Counted from the stretch's first letter, positions 1 through 7,124 are shown. The stretch: DNA of 64,000 nucleotides from Limnoglobus roseus (GCF_008254045.1 NZ_CP042425.1:5270001-5334000); one strand, 5' to 3'. Translations and numbers: made by a program. The notes: generated by a model from the sequence alone, not told the origin.

Positions 1-75
1 TCGGGCGAGCGAGTCGGGGTCGTAGAGGACGGGTTCGCCGCACTGCGGGCACGGCGTTGCGGACACGGGTGACAT
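1..75 (-). CDS. N-terminus of a zinc-ribbon protein (partial)
   Basis: The reverse strand has an ATG at 75 followed by 25 codons open to the window edge. The peptide starts MSPVSATPCPQCGEPVLYD, with a CPQC knuckle typical of zinc-ribbon proteins. A purine-rich GAGGG lies about 8 bases upstream of the ATG. The rest of the gene is outside the window, so no function can be given. Confidence 0.5.
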   Translation of the reverse strand, partial: MSPVSATPCPQCGEPVLYDPDSLAR

Positions 76-151
76 GGCGGACCCTCGGTGACAGGGCCAT
101 TTTCGGGGGCCGGGACTAACGGGTCAAGGCTTCACGGCCGGCGACGGTGGG

Positions 152-763
152 TCACTTCCTGACGGCCGGGGTGAACGACTTCAACACCCGGTCGAGGTCG
201 GTCCCCCCGTCCTGGCAATGGAACTTCACCAGGCCGACGTCAGGAGCGTACCAGTGCGTGTACGTCCGCCCCGGGGTCGCCAAGACCTGGCCGTTCGTCT
301 TGGTCACGACGATCCGCACCGGGACGGCGTGGTACTTCCCGGCCGGCACTTCCACGTCCTCGGCTTCCCCCACGGTCGCCATGCCGCCTTCGGGCAGGAT
401 GCCCTTCTGGACGGGCGTTTCGACGGCCCATGCGTCACCCTTCTTCGCGGGCGATTTGATCAGTAGGCGTGAGAGTTGGAAATTGCTCGTCGTGAGTTTG
501 GTCACACCCTCATCGCTGATCGTGTACGTGTCGTCGTACGACCCGCCGCCCTCGGTGACGGAGACCGTGAGGAGCGTTTCCCCCTTCCGCTGCTCCGCCT
601 TGGTGATCACTTCCTCCCACTCCCGCTTCTCTTGCTGGTAGACCCACTTCGCGCCGGCGGTGGTCGGGTAGTACGTCACCTTCGTTGCCGTTTTCGGTAC
701 CGGGGCGGCCGCCACATGGGTGACGGCCGCGAACAGCAGCCCGACGACGATGACGACGCGCAT
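152..763 (-). CDS. secreted YYPT-family protein (copy 1 of 3)
   Basis: A 203-residue protein with an N-terminal signal peptide (MRVVIVVGLLFAAVTHVAAA). The mature part begins with a YYPTTAGAKWVYQ motif and ends HWYAPDVGLVKFHC...VLKSFTPAVRK. Two paralogues lie at 4645-5289 and 45685-46326 with the same layout: YYPT/GTKW near the start, a KKGD(A/T)W motif in the middle, VEVPAGK(Y/F)KA and a terminal VLKSFT. The ATG at 763 is chosen over an upstream in-frame ATG because it starts the signal peptide and is preceded by GGGGGCT. The length and repeated aromatic pattern suggest a beta-rich periplasmic or exported protein, perhaps related to DUF3108/TapB-like domains. The function is unknown. Confidence 0.8.
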   Translation of the reverse strand: MRVVIVVGLLFAAVTHVAAAPVPKTATKVTYYPTTAGAKWVYQQEKREWEEVITKAEQRKGETLLTVSVTEGGGSYDDTYTISDEGVTKLTTSNFQLSRLLIKSPAKKGDAWAVETPVQKGILPEGGMATVGEAEDVEVPAGKYHAVPVRIVVTKTNGQVLATPGRTYTHWYAPDVGLVKFHCQDGGTDLDRVLKSFTPAVRK

Positions 764-918
764 GTGATAGCCCCCGTTGCTGGAACCATCTTCGGGGGCG
801 GGTGGTGACGGGTCAAGGGCGGTGGCGCCCTCAATCTGTTCACTACGGCATCGCACATGCACACGGACGTTTGTTCTTCAACAGACTGAGTACCACGTCC
901 GTCCGGGGAGGCTCGCAC

Positions 919-1209
919 ATGGCCCACGTTCTGGTGCCCGACTTCACCGATGCCGCCCTTGCGGCCACGCCCCACGCCCGGCTGGCCGAGGGCGTTCACG
1001 ACATCAACAACCAGTTGGCGGCGGCAATACTCGCGGGTGAGTGCCTGCGGCTTGTGCTCCCCGCGCACAGTCCTTCACAACAGTACGTGGACAAAATCCT
1101 GCGGGCGTGCAGTCAAGCCGCAAGGGACAGCCGCCGGTTGCGCGATGATGTTACCGCGATGATCGGACCGGCGGATCGGGCGGCAAGCGACCGGGGATTA
1201 TGTCGGTGA
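919..1209 (+). CDS. small protein resembling a histidine-kinase dimerisation hairpin
   Basis: A 96-residue protein with a good ribosome-binding site (GGGGAGG, 7 bases before ATG 919). Residues about 25-75 contain GVHDINNQLAAAI followed by KILRACSQAARDSRRLRDDV. This recalls the H-D-x-N-N phospho-acceptor helix of HisKA-type kinases (compare GVAHDFNNML in the kinase at 23721-26204). No ATPase domain follows. The LuxR protein at 26287-26799 carries a clearly related segment (KILQACHRAADECRRLSEDV) but has lost the histidine. It could be a stand-alone phosphotransfer or decoy hairpin; that is inference. Its TGA stop lies inside the repeat R1-A. Confidence 0.7.
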   Translation: MAHVLVPDFTDAALAATPHARLAEGVHDINNQLAAAILAGECLRLVLPAHSPSQQYVDKILRACSQAARDSRRLRDDVTAMIGPADRAASDRGLCR

Positions 1210-1365
1210 GGGTTGGCCACTGACGCAGGCCGGCCCCCAAGTCGCGGCCCGCGCGCCACGGCAGATTGTAAGCGGGGAGCGGGCTGCGGCGGTTAGCCCC
1301 AGACGTCTCGGGGCAGGCACTCGCCGCTTGCCACGACTGCCGGCAGGCCGGACCCCGTCGCCGGG
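1206..1365 (+). repeat. dispersed repeat R1, copy A
   Basis: About 160 bp that match copy B (4481-4648, other strand) almost throughout. Shared blocks include GGTTGGCCAC, GGCCGGCCCCCAAGTCGCGG, GCGGCGGTTAGCCCC, GGCACTCGCCGCT and CCCCGTCGCCGGG. The element starts at the TGA stop of the preceding gene. A possible stem joins CGCGGCCCGC to GCGGGCTGCG. Other copies are at 23294-23388, 46332-46463 and 52309-52398. Confidence 0.85.
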
Positions 1366-1662
1366 TCACTTGCGTGAGCGTGCATCTTCGGCGACGGCGG
1401 GGGCGGCGGGTCAAGGGGCGGATTGGTAGGAATGTATCCTTGACCTGTCAGCGAAGGAGGAACAGTGCAAGATTGTCAGGGACGTGATATTCCACGAAGG
1501 TAATTTTCTCAGAATTTACTGAGCCGCAAACAAAGCTTGACCTGTCCGAAAAACACCTTAAAAACAAGCCTTGCTAGTGCATTAACCTGAACGCCCGCTC
1601 ACTTGTAATAAATGCTGACGCCATCTGGCCTTGCGTGAGCTCATAGAAGTGAGGTAAAAGGA

Positions 1663-1881
1663 GGGGGCTCGTAGCAAAAAGCCTGCTAAGCAAAGCTACG
1701 AGCCCCCGCGAGAAGAGAGTTGGATCATACCCCCAATCTCTCGACCGTACAACCTCAGATGCGAGCGGAGTGAACGACTCCGAATTGACAAATGGCGGCT
1801 GCCACGCCGATGCGGTGGCCCGCATAACGAGACACCGGCTACCCCGTTCGTCCCCTAGTAAGAGCGACGAGGTAGCCGGTG
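1663..1881. other. two strong stem-loops in an AT-richer non-coding stretch
   Basis: The stretch 1366-1996 carries no convincing gene and is locally less GC-rich than its surroundings. A 13 bp perfect stem pairs GGGGGCTCGTAGC (1663-1675) with its complement at 1695-1707 over a 19-base A-rich loop. A second 11 bp stem pairs CACCGGCTACC (1833-1843) with 1871-1881 and has an inner TCGTC/GACGA pairing. Neither is followed by a T-run, so they are not ordinary terminators. The region could encode a structured RNA or be the end of a mobile element; I do not recognise the family. Confidence 0.5.
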
Positions 1882-1996
1882 CGGCTGACGGATTTCCCCG
1901 TCAATCGAGACCTTGCGGTTGTGCCGCAAGCCCTCTGGCTATTTAGTCAAGGGCGGCCGCTGGGTCTAGAGCAGCTTGCGGCAGGGAGGCTTCATA

Positions 1997-2221
1997 ATGT
2001 TGAAGCCGAACTGGTTCGACGAGGCGTTTTGCGAGACGATGGACAAGGCGACGGCGGAGGGCGTCCTCCGTGAAGTTGCTGAGTCGCCGCGGATCATCGC
2101 GGCACTCAAGGAAGCACTCGCCGAGCATGACAAACATGCAGGGCAACACGGTTGGGCGGGTCCGTCCCGTACCCAGGTCGTGCGTCGAGCACTCGCCGAA
2201 GTGCTCGACAGCGAGAATTAA
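1997..2221 (+). CDS. hypothetical protein, 74 aa
   Basis: The start at 1997 (MLKPNWFDEAFCETMDKATAEG) is chosen because GGGAGG lies 8 bases upstream; a longer in-frame start lacks this. The protein is mainly helical and charged, with ESPRIIAALKEALAEHDK in the middle and TQVVRRALAEVLDSEN at the end. I do not recognise a family. Its stop overlaps the stop of the convergent gene at 2218-2412 (shared TTAATTA-like sequence). Confidence 0.65.
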   Translation: MLKPNWFDEAFCETMDKATAEGVLREVAESPRIIAALKEALAEHDKHAGQHGWAGPSRTQVVRRALAEVLDSEN

Positions 2222-2412
2222 TTCGCCTCGGCTTCTTGACGAACTTCCGCCTTACGGAAGTCAATGACGCACTCTGACAACTGCCTCAGCAACGTCTTGG
2301 GGCAGTTGTTCGCCAGCCTTTCCATGAACATGCGCACGAACCGCTCTGATTGCGGTTCCGTGTCCATCTCACGGACTTGGCTGGCGAACTTTACAAGATT
2401 GCTTGGGACCAT
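2218..2412 (-). CDS. hypothetical protein, 64 aa
   Basis: An ATG at 2412 with GAGGGG about 8 bases upstream opens a 64-codon frame starting MVPSNLVKFASQVREMD. It is predicted helical, with no cysteine, transmembrane segment or known motif. It runs tail to tail with the gene at 1997-2221 and the two stop codons overlap. Possibly a small regulatory or antitoxin-like protein, but nothing in the sequence proves it. Confidence 0.5.
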   Translation of the reverse strand: MVPSNLVKFASQVREMDTEPQSERFVRMFMERLANNCPKTLLRQLSECVIDFRKAEVRQEAEAN

Positions 2413-2472
2413 CAGAATTCCCCTCGCGGTCGGGAAGACTCTCGCACGCCGGCGGCGATTCAGTCAACCCCA

Positions 2473-2650
2473 TCACCCCACCTTCAGCGTCGTGACCAAC
2501 TCACTGTCCGCGTCCACGGCCCCGCTCGTGGTCGTCGCGCACGCCTGTAACTCCACGGGGTATCGGATCTCTTCCCGCCCCGGAACGACGGTCGACCGGG
2601 AGCGATCGCAGTAGCGGGGGAAGAAAGCCCGGGCGACGGAGGCGAAAGTC
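2473..2650 (-). pseudogene. C-terminal fragment of an unknown protein
   Basis: On the reverse strand a frame lacking a usable start reads ...FASVARAFFPRYCDRSRS...REEIRYPVELQACATTTSG...LVTTLKVG and stops at 2473. Composition and codon choice look protein-like, but the 5' part is missing and the plus-strand fragment 2615-2764 begins in the same place. I take it as a gene remnant of unknown origin. Confidence 0.3.
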
Positions 2651-2764
2651 GAGGGCTTGGCCGCCCGCGTCGAGCAGGAGATTCAGGTCCGCGGCGGGGC
2701 GAGGCCGACGGCGAAGTGGATCAGCGAGGTCGCGATGTTAGGGTGGGTGCCGGTGGAGAGGTGA
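2615..2764 (+). pseudogene. orphan C-terminal fragment, paralogue of 8484-8666
   Basis: A plus-strand frame directly after a stop codon and with no plausible start reads KKARATEAKVEGLAARVEQE...PTAKWISEVAMLGWVPVER. A second fragment at 8484-8666 reads AKPATEAEVNELAQPVEKE...LTARQFAEMAAVFKWVPAERVE. The two align over about 45 residues (ATEA-V--LA--VE-EIQ-RG, then T(A)----E-A----WVP-ER). Both look like surviving 3' ends of the same gene family, probably from an accessory element. The parent is not recognised. Confidence 0.4.
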
Positions 2765-2798
2765 GGAAGGGATGAGGTGGGGTTGATGGGGGCAATAA

Positions 2799-3254
2799 TT
2801 AGGATCTCTCGACGCGCTGTTTTTTCTTCTTCGTTTTGGTTTTTGTTTTCTCCGATGCAGGAGAAGGGAACACGAATTTCATCACGATGATCAGAAATGC
2901 GAACACGTTGATTGTTGTCGTTGTGATGAGAGCCAAGAGTACATGATGATTGATGGTGAGCAGGCCGTTCCCTTGCCATACCACGATGGCGAGAATGGCG
3001 AGTTGCCAGCCAAGGACCACCCGCATGGCGAACTGGCAGAGATCCTTGCGAAATTGGATCAGTTGTTGGTGTGTTGCTTTTTCTTGGTCCAGATTTAGTT
3101 GCCGACGATCGTTTATAAGCCGCAGTCGCTTGATCGTTTCCAGTTCGCGGGGGCCTCGCCTTTGTGTTTTTTTGCCCGCGGGCGCACCCTCGTCCTCGGT
3201 AACGTTCGAAGCTGTCAGCGCCCCCAACGGAACTTTGTCAGGCTGGTCGGGCAT
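2799..3254 (-). CDS. two-TM membrane protein, likely toxin partner of the Panacea antitoxin
   Basis: About 151 residues from ATG 3254 (MPDQPDKVPLGAL). Residues 25-80 are basic and helical (ETIKRLRLINDRRQLNLDQE). Two hydrophobic helices follow at about 82-105 and 108-130 (LGWQLAILAIVVWQ and ALITTTTINVFAFLIIVM), and the tail is Lys-rich. The gene overlaps the end of the upstream DUF4065 gene by 17 bases, the typical arrangement of a two-gene toxin-antitoxin operon. Panacea-domain antitoxins are known to pair with diverse toxins, some of them membrane-active. The toxin role is inferred from context only; the start could also be 3275. Confidence 0.6.
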   Translation of the reverse strand: MPDQPDKVPLGALTASNVTEDEGAPAGKKTQRRGPRELETIKRLRLINDRRQLNLDQEKATHQQLIQFRKDLCQFAMRVVLGWQLAILAIVVWQGNGLLTINHHVLLALITTTTINVFAFLIIVMKFVFPSPASEKTKTKTKKKKQRVERS

Positions 3255-3804
3255 TCCGTTTATTCCAGAGGTCAACGTAGTGCTGACGAATGTCCGCGTT
3301 GGGAATCACGCAATGCGAAGTCCATGACTCTTCTGGTCGCTTGTTTTCAACATTCTCTTTCTTCATTCGTTCCCGCGCGTTCCACCACGGAGTACCGGGC
3401 TGGTGCGTGAGGTTGGACAACTGAATGCCGCTCATCGAACCGTATGTCTTCCACACCCACTCAAGCAGTTGAAGTTTATCGGTATCTCCTTTGGGGACGA
3501 AAGGAGCATCAAGCGAAAATTCAAAGGGGTCATCCCCAGTGGGCACCGGGACATGCGCGAGTTTTCGAATCGCCCCACCCCCATACTCTTTGAACTCATG
3601 GAACAACGGAGAAACCACGGGTCCGTATCGCCAAGCCTGAACCGGCTCCTCGAACAACGGATTGCCCGTCACAGCCAGGTACCATCCGTCGGCGATATAA
3701 ACCAACTTCAAGAGTTGCATGGGCGTGACAGGTCGTTGGTCGCGACCACTTCGCTCCAAGAACTCGTTCGCAATGGCTGCTGCTGGCAGGAGTATGGCTG
3801 CCAT
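3238..3804 (-). CDS. Panacea-domain (DUF4065, SocA-like) antitoxin
   Basis: A 188-residue protein with the DUF4065/Panacea signature: VTPMQLLKLVYIADGW near residue 27, then PLFEEPVQAWRYGPVVSPLF and a C-terminal helical part containing WVWKTYGSMSGIQLSNLTH. Members of this domain (SocA, GepA, PanA) act as antitoxins for many unrelated toxins. The ATG at 3804 has AGGGGAA upstream. It is the first gene of a two-gene operon with the membrane protein 2799-3254. The promoter should lie in 3805-3994, which is locally AT-rich. Confidence 0.8.
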   Translation of the reverse strand: MAAILLPAAAIANEFLERSGRDQRPVTPMQLLKLVYIADGWYLAVTGNPLFEEPVQAWRYGPVVSPLFHEFKEYGGGAIRKLAHVPVPTGDDPFEFSLDAPFVPKGDTDKLQLLEWVWKTYGSMSGIQLSNLTHQPGTPWWNARERMKKENVENKRPEESWTSHCVIPNADIRQHYVDLWNKRNARPA

Positions 3805-3994
3805 GAGATTTCCCCTAATAACACCCAGAGGGGATTGTACGCTTGTCGAGTATAGCCGGTGTAAATTCTGTCAGAACACTCGTTGCTATTCTTACCGTGA
3901 TAACACCTTGCGCTAGATTCCGATTTTGATAAGAGTTCGGATAATCGGTTCGCAAGGAAGAGTCCACTCAACTTGAGATTGACCGTTTCAATCC

Positions 3995-4324
3995 TTACCT
4001 CCCCGCCGTCCGCCCGATGCTGATCCGCCACCCGCCGAAGTGCAGGGTGCCGAGGTCGTCGGTCCTCTGGGATGAAGTGAAGATGCCGGGGACGAAGCTG
4101 TACACCCTGGACTTGCCTTCCCGCCGGTCTTCCAAAATCCCGGCGTCTTTCAGCACGCGCAGGTGCGGGGAGACTCTCGTCGTGGTTGACGCCACCCGAT
4201 CGGCAATCTTGCCGACCGCCGATGGCCCAGCCACCGCGATGTCGTGGACGATGCTCACTCGCGTCGGGTCCGCGAGGGCCATGAGTCTCGCGGCCACGGT
4301 GCGCGCGGTTGGATAGTCGGTCAT
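3995..4324 (-). CDS. ArsR-family winged-helix regulator (copy 1 of 4)
   Basis: A 109-residue protein from ATG 4324 (MTDYPTARTVAARLMALADP). The winged helix reads DPTRVSIVHDIA...VGKIADRVASTTTRVSPHLRVL followed by GILEDRREGKSRVYSF. The tail LGTLHFGGWRISIGRTAGR is shared with the ArsR proteins at 22661-22990 and 46652-46981 and, less closely, 33025-33381. The first 50 bases of this 3' end are nearly identical in DNA to 22670-22725, so the copies are recent. Sensor cysteines typical of metal-binding ArsR proteins are absent. Repeat R1-B and the secreted gene at 4645-5289 lie upstream on the same strand. Confidence 0.8.
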   Translation of the reverse strand: MTDYPTARTVAARLMALADPTRVSIVHDIAVAGPSAVGKIADRVASTTTRVSPHLRVLKDAGILEDRREGKSRVYSFVPGIFTSSQRTDDLGTLHFGGWRISIGRTAGR

Positions 4325-4480
4325 GGGATCAAAAGCGGGACGGGCGAACGGAGGCCGATCCCAGAACCTTACCCGCGCACGAGGCCGAGCACAACCCGGA
4401 CGTGCGGGCCACCGGCGGCGGCGATTCTTTGCCCTTCGGCCGCCCGATCGGGTATGCTTCACCCGCCGCATCACCGTGGT

Positions 4481-4648
4481 CCCGGCGACGGGGTTCGGCC
4501 CTCGGGTTGCAGTCGTGGCCAGCGGCGAGTGCCTGCCCTGAGACGTTAGGGGCTAACCGCCGCAGTCCGCGCTCCACATCTGAACTGCGTGGGGCGAGCG
4601 GGCCGCGACTTGGGGGCCGGCCTGCGCCAGTGGCCACCCCTCGCTCAC
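4481..4648 (-). repeat. dispersed repeat R1, copy B
   Basis: The reverse complement matches R1-A over its whole length, starting at the TGA stop of the gene 4645-5289 (TGAGCGAGGGGTGGCCAC) and ending CCCCGTCGCCGGGA. It contains the palindrome GTTAGGGGCTAAC. It lies between a secreted YYPT gene and an ArsR gene, as does copy E. Confidence 0.85.
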
Positions 4649-5289
4649 TTCGCCGGCGTGAACGACTTGAGGACCATCGTCCGCTCGCGGTCGCCGATCT
4701 TGGACACGGCCTTCACCTTCCCCGCTCCGACCGCGTACCACTGCGTGACGGCGACCGGCCCCGCGACCCTCTCGGCCTTGGGGTTTTTCCGCTTGGACTC
4801 CACCGACACGGCCTTGAACTTCCCGGCCGGCGTCTCCACGTCCTCCTCCTTACCGACGACGTAGGTCGTGGCCTCGCTCTGCAGGCCGGCCGAACGATTC
4901 GCCGGTGCGGGATCGAAGTCCCACGTGTCGCCGGACTTCGCCGGCAGCTTGAGCAACGGCTGCGGCTTCGGCAGATCCTTCGCCCCACGGGCCACGAGAG
5001 TAACGCCCTTGTCGGACACCTCGTTCGTCATGACGGACTTGCCACCGGCCACCGCCGAAGTCGGGTCGTCGCTCTCCTCGGTGACCCGCCACACGCCGTC
5101 CTTCTCCACCACCGCCGTGACTACAATTGTCAGCTCGGTCGTGGTGCCATTGAACGTCACCTCGTACACCCGCTTCGTCCCGACCTTCGTCGGGAAGTAC
5201 AGGGCGTCGGCCTTCTTGGCCCCCATCGGTGGCGGGGCGGCAACGGCCAGTGGGGCGACGACGAACAGGGCCACGAGTGCGCGGAGCAT
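4645..5289 (-). CDS. secreted YYPT-family protein (copy 2 of 3)
   Basis: A 214-residue protein with signal peptide MLRALVALFVVAPLAVAAPP, then DALYFPTKVGTKRVYE, VVEKDGVWRVTEE, KLPAKSGDTWDF, VETPAGKFKAVSVE and the terminal VLKSFTPAK. It is much closer to the copy at 45685 than to the copy at 152. The leader CGAGGACA-(4)-CATG is also shared with that copy. Exported, function unknown. The stop lies at the start of repeat R1-B, and an ArsR gene follows on the same strand. Confidence 0.85.
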   Translation of the reverse strand: MLRALVALFVVAPLAVAAPPPMGAKKADALYFPTKVGTKRVYEVTFNGTTTELTIVVTAVVEKDGVWRVTEESDDPTSAVAGGKSVMTNEVSDKGVTLVARGAKDLPKPQPLLKLPAKSGDTWDFDPAPANRSAGLQSEATTYVVGKEEDVETPAGKFKAVSVESKRKNPKAERVAGPVAVTQWYAVGAGKVKAVSKIGDRERTMVLKSFTPAK

Positions 5290-5347
5290 GGGGTGTCCTC
5301 GATACGGATGGGGCGGTGAGAACTGAGCCTACCCGCCGGGCCGGCGT

Positions 5348-5440
5348 GGGGCAAGGATGATGTGCCGGACGACGGTTCGTGTCTGGCCGAGCAAGAGGTC
5401 AGGGTGCGGCCGGGTCTGGTGCAGCGTCTGGTTCGGCGTC
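5348..5440 (-). repeat. dispersed repeat R2, copy 1
   Basis: Reverse complement: CAGACGCCGAACCAGACGCT, then GCACCAGACCCGGCCGCA, CTGACCTCTTGCTCGGCCAG, ACACGAACC and CACATCATCCTTGCCCC. Copy 4 (36402-36488) matches the second half, copy 2 (35257-35316) and copy 3 (49989-50048) the first half. It begins a few bases after the stop codon of the gene 5445-5774. Confidence 0.85.
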
Positions 5441-5444
5441 TGTG

Positions 5445-5774
5445 CTACCCCAGGAAGATGCATCCATACGGCTCCCAATGCACCTCCAGAATGCGGAACT
5501 GGCCGGCCGGCAGGTCCGCGGCCGGCTCGCGGACGCGGAAGGTGCCCCTAGCCAACGCTTGGCTGCCGTTCGGGGCGGCGACCGGGACCAACTGGAAGCG
5601 GTTGTCGCGGGGGTCGAACCCTGTCACGTCCCATTCGGCCTCGCCGTCCTCCGGCGGGGACAACCAGCCGACGGCGCAGAACCAGTGCGGCCGACCGCGG
5701 AAGTCGGCGAACCCCGACCGCGGTCCGTCGCAGTAGTCCACAACCTCATGCACCGGCTCGAAGCCGTCGCCCAT
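5445..5774 (-). CDS. hypothetical small protein in a cassette-like module
   Basis: 109 residues starting MGDGFEPVHEVVDYCDGPRS, with FRGRPHWFCAVGWLSPPEDG in the middle and ILEVHWEPYGCIFLG at the end. The aromatic-rich soluble pattern is not one I recognise. The leader is GTTCGGC (5796-5790), a short spacer with GGAGGCG, then the start; the 3' end runs into repeat R2 that begins with GCCGAAC. Genes at 5937-6404, 34897, 35482, 36064 and 49442 share parts of these flanks. Confidence 0.7.
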   Translation of the reverse strand: MGDGFEPVHEVVDYCDGPRSGFADFRGRPHWFCAVGWLSPPEDGEAEWDVTGFDPRDNRFQLVPVAAPNGSQALARGTFRVREPAADLPAGQFRILEVHWEPYGCIFLG

Positions 5775-5789
5775 CGGTACGCCTCCGTC

Positions 5790-5829
5790 GCCGAACAGGG
5801 ATTAGGCCAACTCGGAGTTGTTCTAATCC
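5790..5829 (-). other. cassette leader hairpin plus GTTCGGC core
   Basis: In the direction of the downstream gene, GGATTAG and CTAATCC (5823-5829 and 5799-5805 in plus coordinates) form an outer stem. The inner stem is CAACTC-C-GAGTTG, and the block GTTCGGC follows at 5796-5790. The same hairpin sequence, with one change, is at 49387-49417 upstream of another small gene. It lies 15-45 bases before the start codon. Confidence 0.7.
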
Positions 5830-5936
5830 TGGCGGGCCGCCGACCCTAGCCGCTCGGCCGCTGCCGCTAGGCTAAACGCCCGCCGGCCGTCGGTCAATCA
5901 CCAACCCATCCGGCGCGTTGCTGAGTGGGCGGGCCG

Positions 5937-6404
5937 TCAACCAATTTTTGCCCGGTGTTGAGTTTGGCTCGGCGTGCTCTGCTCTGACCGCCATGCGGCA
6001 AGCAACTCCGGCCACCACCGGGCCGCCGCCAGCAACGATAACAGCCGCTCAACCTGATGGGGATCCCGCACTTCGTTGAGGACCGCCGCGACCGCCGCAC
6101 TCGGCTGGCCCAGGCGTCCCTCTGCCCGACGGACGAGTCGCCGCACCAGTCGTTGTGCCTGCGCTTGCGGATCGCGGACCGTCGGCGGGTTCTGCGGCCG
6201 CTTGGCCCGGACCGCCGGGTGCCCCGCGCCCGCCGGGTGCCCCGCGCCCGCCGCCTTGTGGGCCTCGGCCGGGAACCAGAGGAGGTGCCCGCACGACGGG
6301 CACGGTGCGTCCGGCGAGAGGCAGGACGGCTCGATTCGGCAGCGGCGGCCACACACCCTGCACCGATTCGGATCGCCTTCCGGTGTTCGAGACGACACAA
6401 CCAC
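5937..6404 (-). CDS. hypothetical zinc-finger protein in a cassette-like module
   Basis: About 155 residues. The frame is open from 6455, but the upstream part is a leader sequence shared with other genes, so the GTG at 6404 with GGAGGG upstream is preferred. Cysteines appear as CRVCGRRCRIEPSC and CPSCGHLLWFP (residues about 15-45), then an Ala/Gly/Pro linker with a repeated AGAGHP unit. The rest is a helical domain with QRLVRRLVRRAEGRLGQP and NEVRDPHQVERLLSLLAAA. The zinc-binding part suggests a nucleic-acid-binding or ubiquitin-like adaptor role, but no family was recognised. Confidence 0.6.
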   Translation of the reverse strand: MVVSSRTPEGDPNRCRVCGRRCRIEPSCLSPDAPCPSCGHLLWFPAEAHKAAGAGHPAGAGHPAVRAKRPQNPPTVRDPQAQAQRLVRRLVRRAEGRLGQPSAAVAAVLNEVRDPHQVERLLSLLAAARWWPELLAAWRSEQSTPSQTQHRAKIG

Positions 6405-6412
6405 CCGACAGC

Positions 6413-6480
6413 CCTCCGCCGCCGAACAGAGTCCGAGTGTGCGCCGGCGCATCATAACACCGGCAGGTCATTGGACCCCA
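6413..6480 (-). other. cassette leader block (type ATCATGCG)
   Basis: The reverse complement reads GGTCCAATG, CCGGTGTTATGATGCGCCGG, CACTCGGACTCTGTTCGGCG, GGAGG. Homologous blocks precede the genes at 34897 (34801-34880) and 35482 (35373-35451), including an upstream CTTGACC(C/T)GCG. A TTGACC and a TATGAT/TATCAT-like hexamer could be promoter parts, though their spacing is not canonical. Confidence 0.65.
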
Positions 6481-6509
6481 CCTGCAACCGCGGGTCAAGT
6501 CTTTACCCT

Positions 6510-7124
6510 TTACCCCTTCCCGAGCACCCCGTCGACGACCCAGCACCCGCGGACGTGAACGCCGTCGCCCCGGCAGTGGCCCAACACGTCGGCGTCCTCG
6601 CACCCGGCGTCTTGGAGCGCATCCGCGAGGATCGGCAGGCGGTCGAACGCACGCTCTTCGTAGATGGTCTCCGCGAGGCCGACGGTGGTGGACGTGAGCC
6701 AAGACGAGTCGGGGATGAAGTGGCGGAACGGGTTGCCCAGGATGTCACGCATCACCGACGGGAGTGCTGGAAGGCCGTACGGCGGGTACGCGCGGCGGCG
6801 TAGGCGTAGGGCCTCCTCGGTGGCGGTCCTCGCGAGCAAAAAGATGTGGGTCACGTCTTCGGTGCCGCCACTCCGAACGCGCTCGCCCCACGCGGTCGTC
6901 GCAAGACTGCATTGCTCCCAGAGGCTCAGGTCGGACAGGAGGCCGTCCGCGTACTTTTCGGCGAACGCGACCGCCGCCCGGCTCCGCTCGTCCGTCAACT
7001 TGTCCCACTCGCACCGACAGCACGCACAGGCGTACAACCGCAGCTTGCGGCCGTCCGCCTCCCGCTTGAAGAAATCCAGCATCGCAGTCGGGTCGCCATC
7101 CGCCAGCCACTCCGCCTCCGTCAT
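6510..7124 (-). CDS. MTEAEW-family protein (Gemmataceae-type)
   Basis: 204 residues opening MTEAEWLADGDPTAMLDF, then RKLRLYACACCRCEW (Cys cluster at about 32-40), ERSRAAVAFAEKYADG and a C-terminal block MRDILGNPFRHF...LAETIYEERAFDRLPILAD...DAGCEDADVLGHC...VRGCWVVDGVLGKG. Paralogues in this window: 17902-18618 and 33576-34193, plus 3'-end remnants at 36615-36689 and 48182-48342. The family is abundant in Gemmata-like genomes and its function is unknown to me. The ATG overlaps the stop of a 30-codon membrane microprotein (ATGA). Confidence 0.85.
   Translation of the reverse strand: MTEAEWLADGDPTAMLDFFKREADGRKLRLYACACCRCEWDKLTDERSRAAVAFAEKYADGLLSDLSLWEQCSLATTAWGERVRSGGTEDVTHIFLLARTATEEALRLRRRAYPPYGLPALPSVMRDILGNPFRHFIPDSSWLTSTTVGLAETIYEERAFDRLPILADALQDAGCEDADVLGHCRGDGVHVRGCWVVDGVLGKG

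Noticed and set aside
1206..1365. R1 as an integron attC site
   Set aside because: Copy C ends in GTTAGGC, which fits GTTRRRY, but the other copies do not and no matching RYYYAAC is found at the start. The stop-codon anchoring and ArsR association suggest a different origin.
5348..5440. R2 repeats as a CRISPR array
   Set aside because: Copies are single, far apart, on both strands and attached to gene ends; there are no regular spacers or cas genes.
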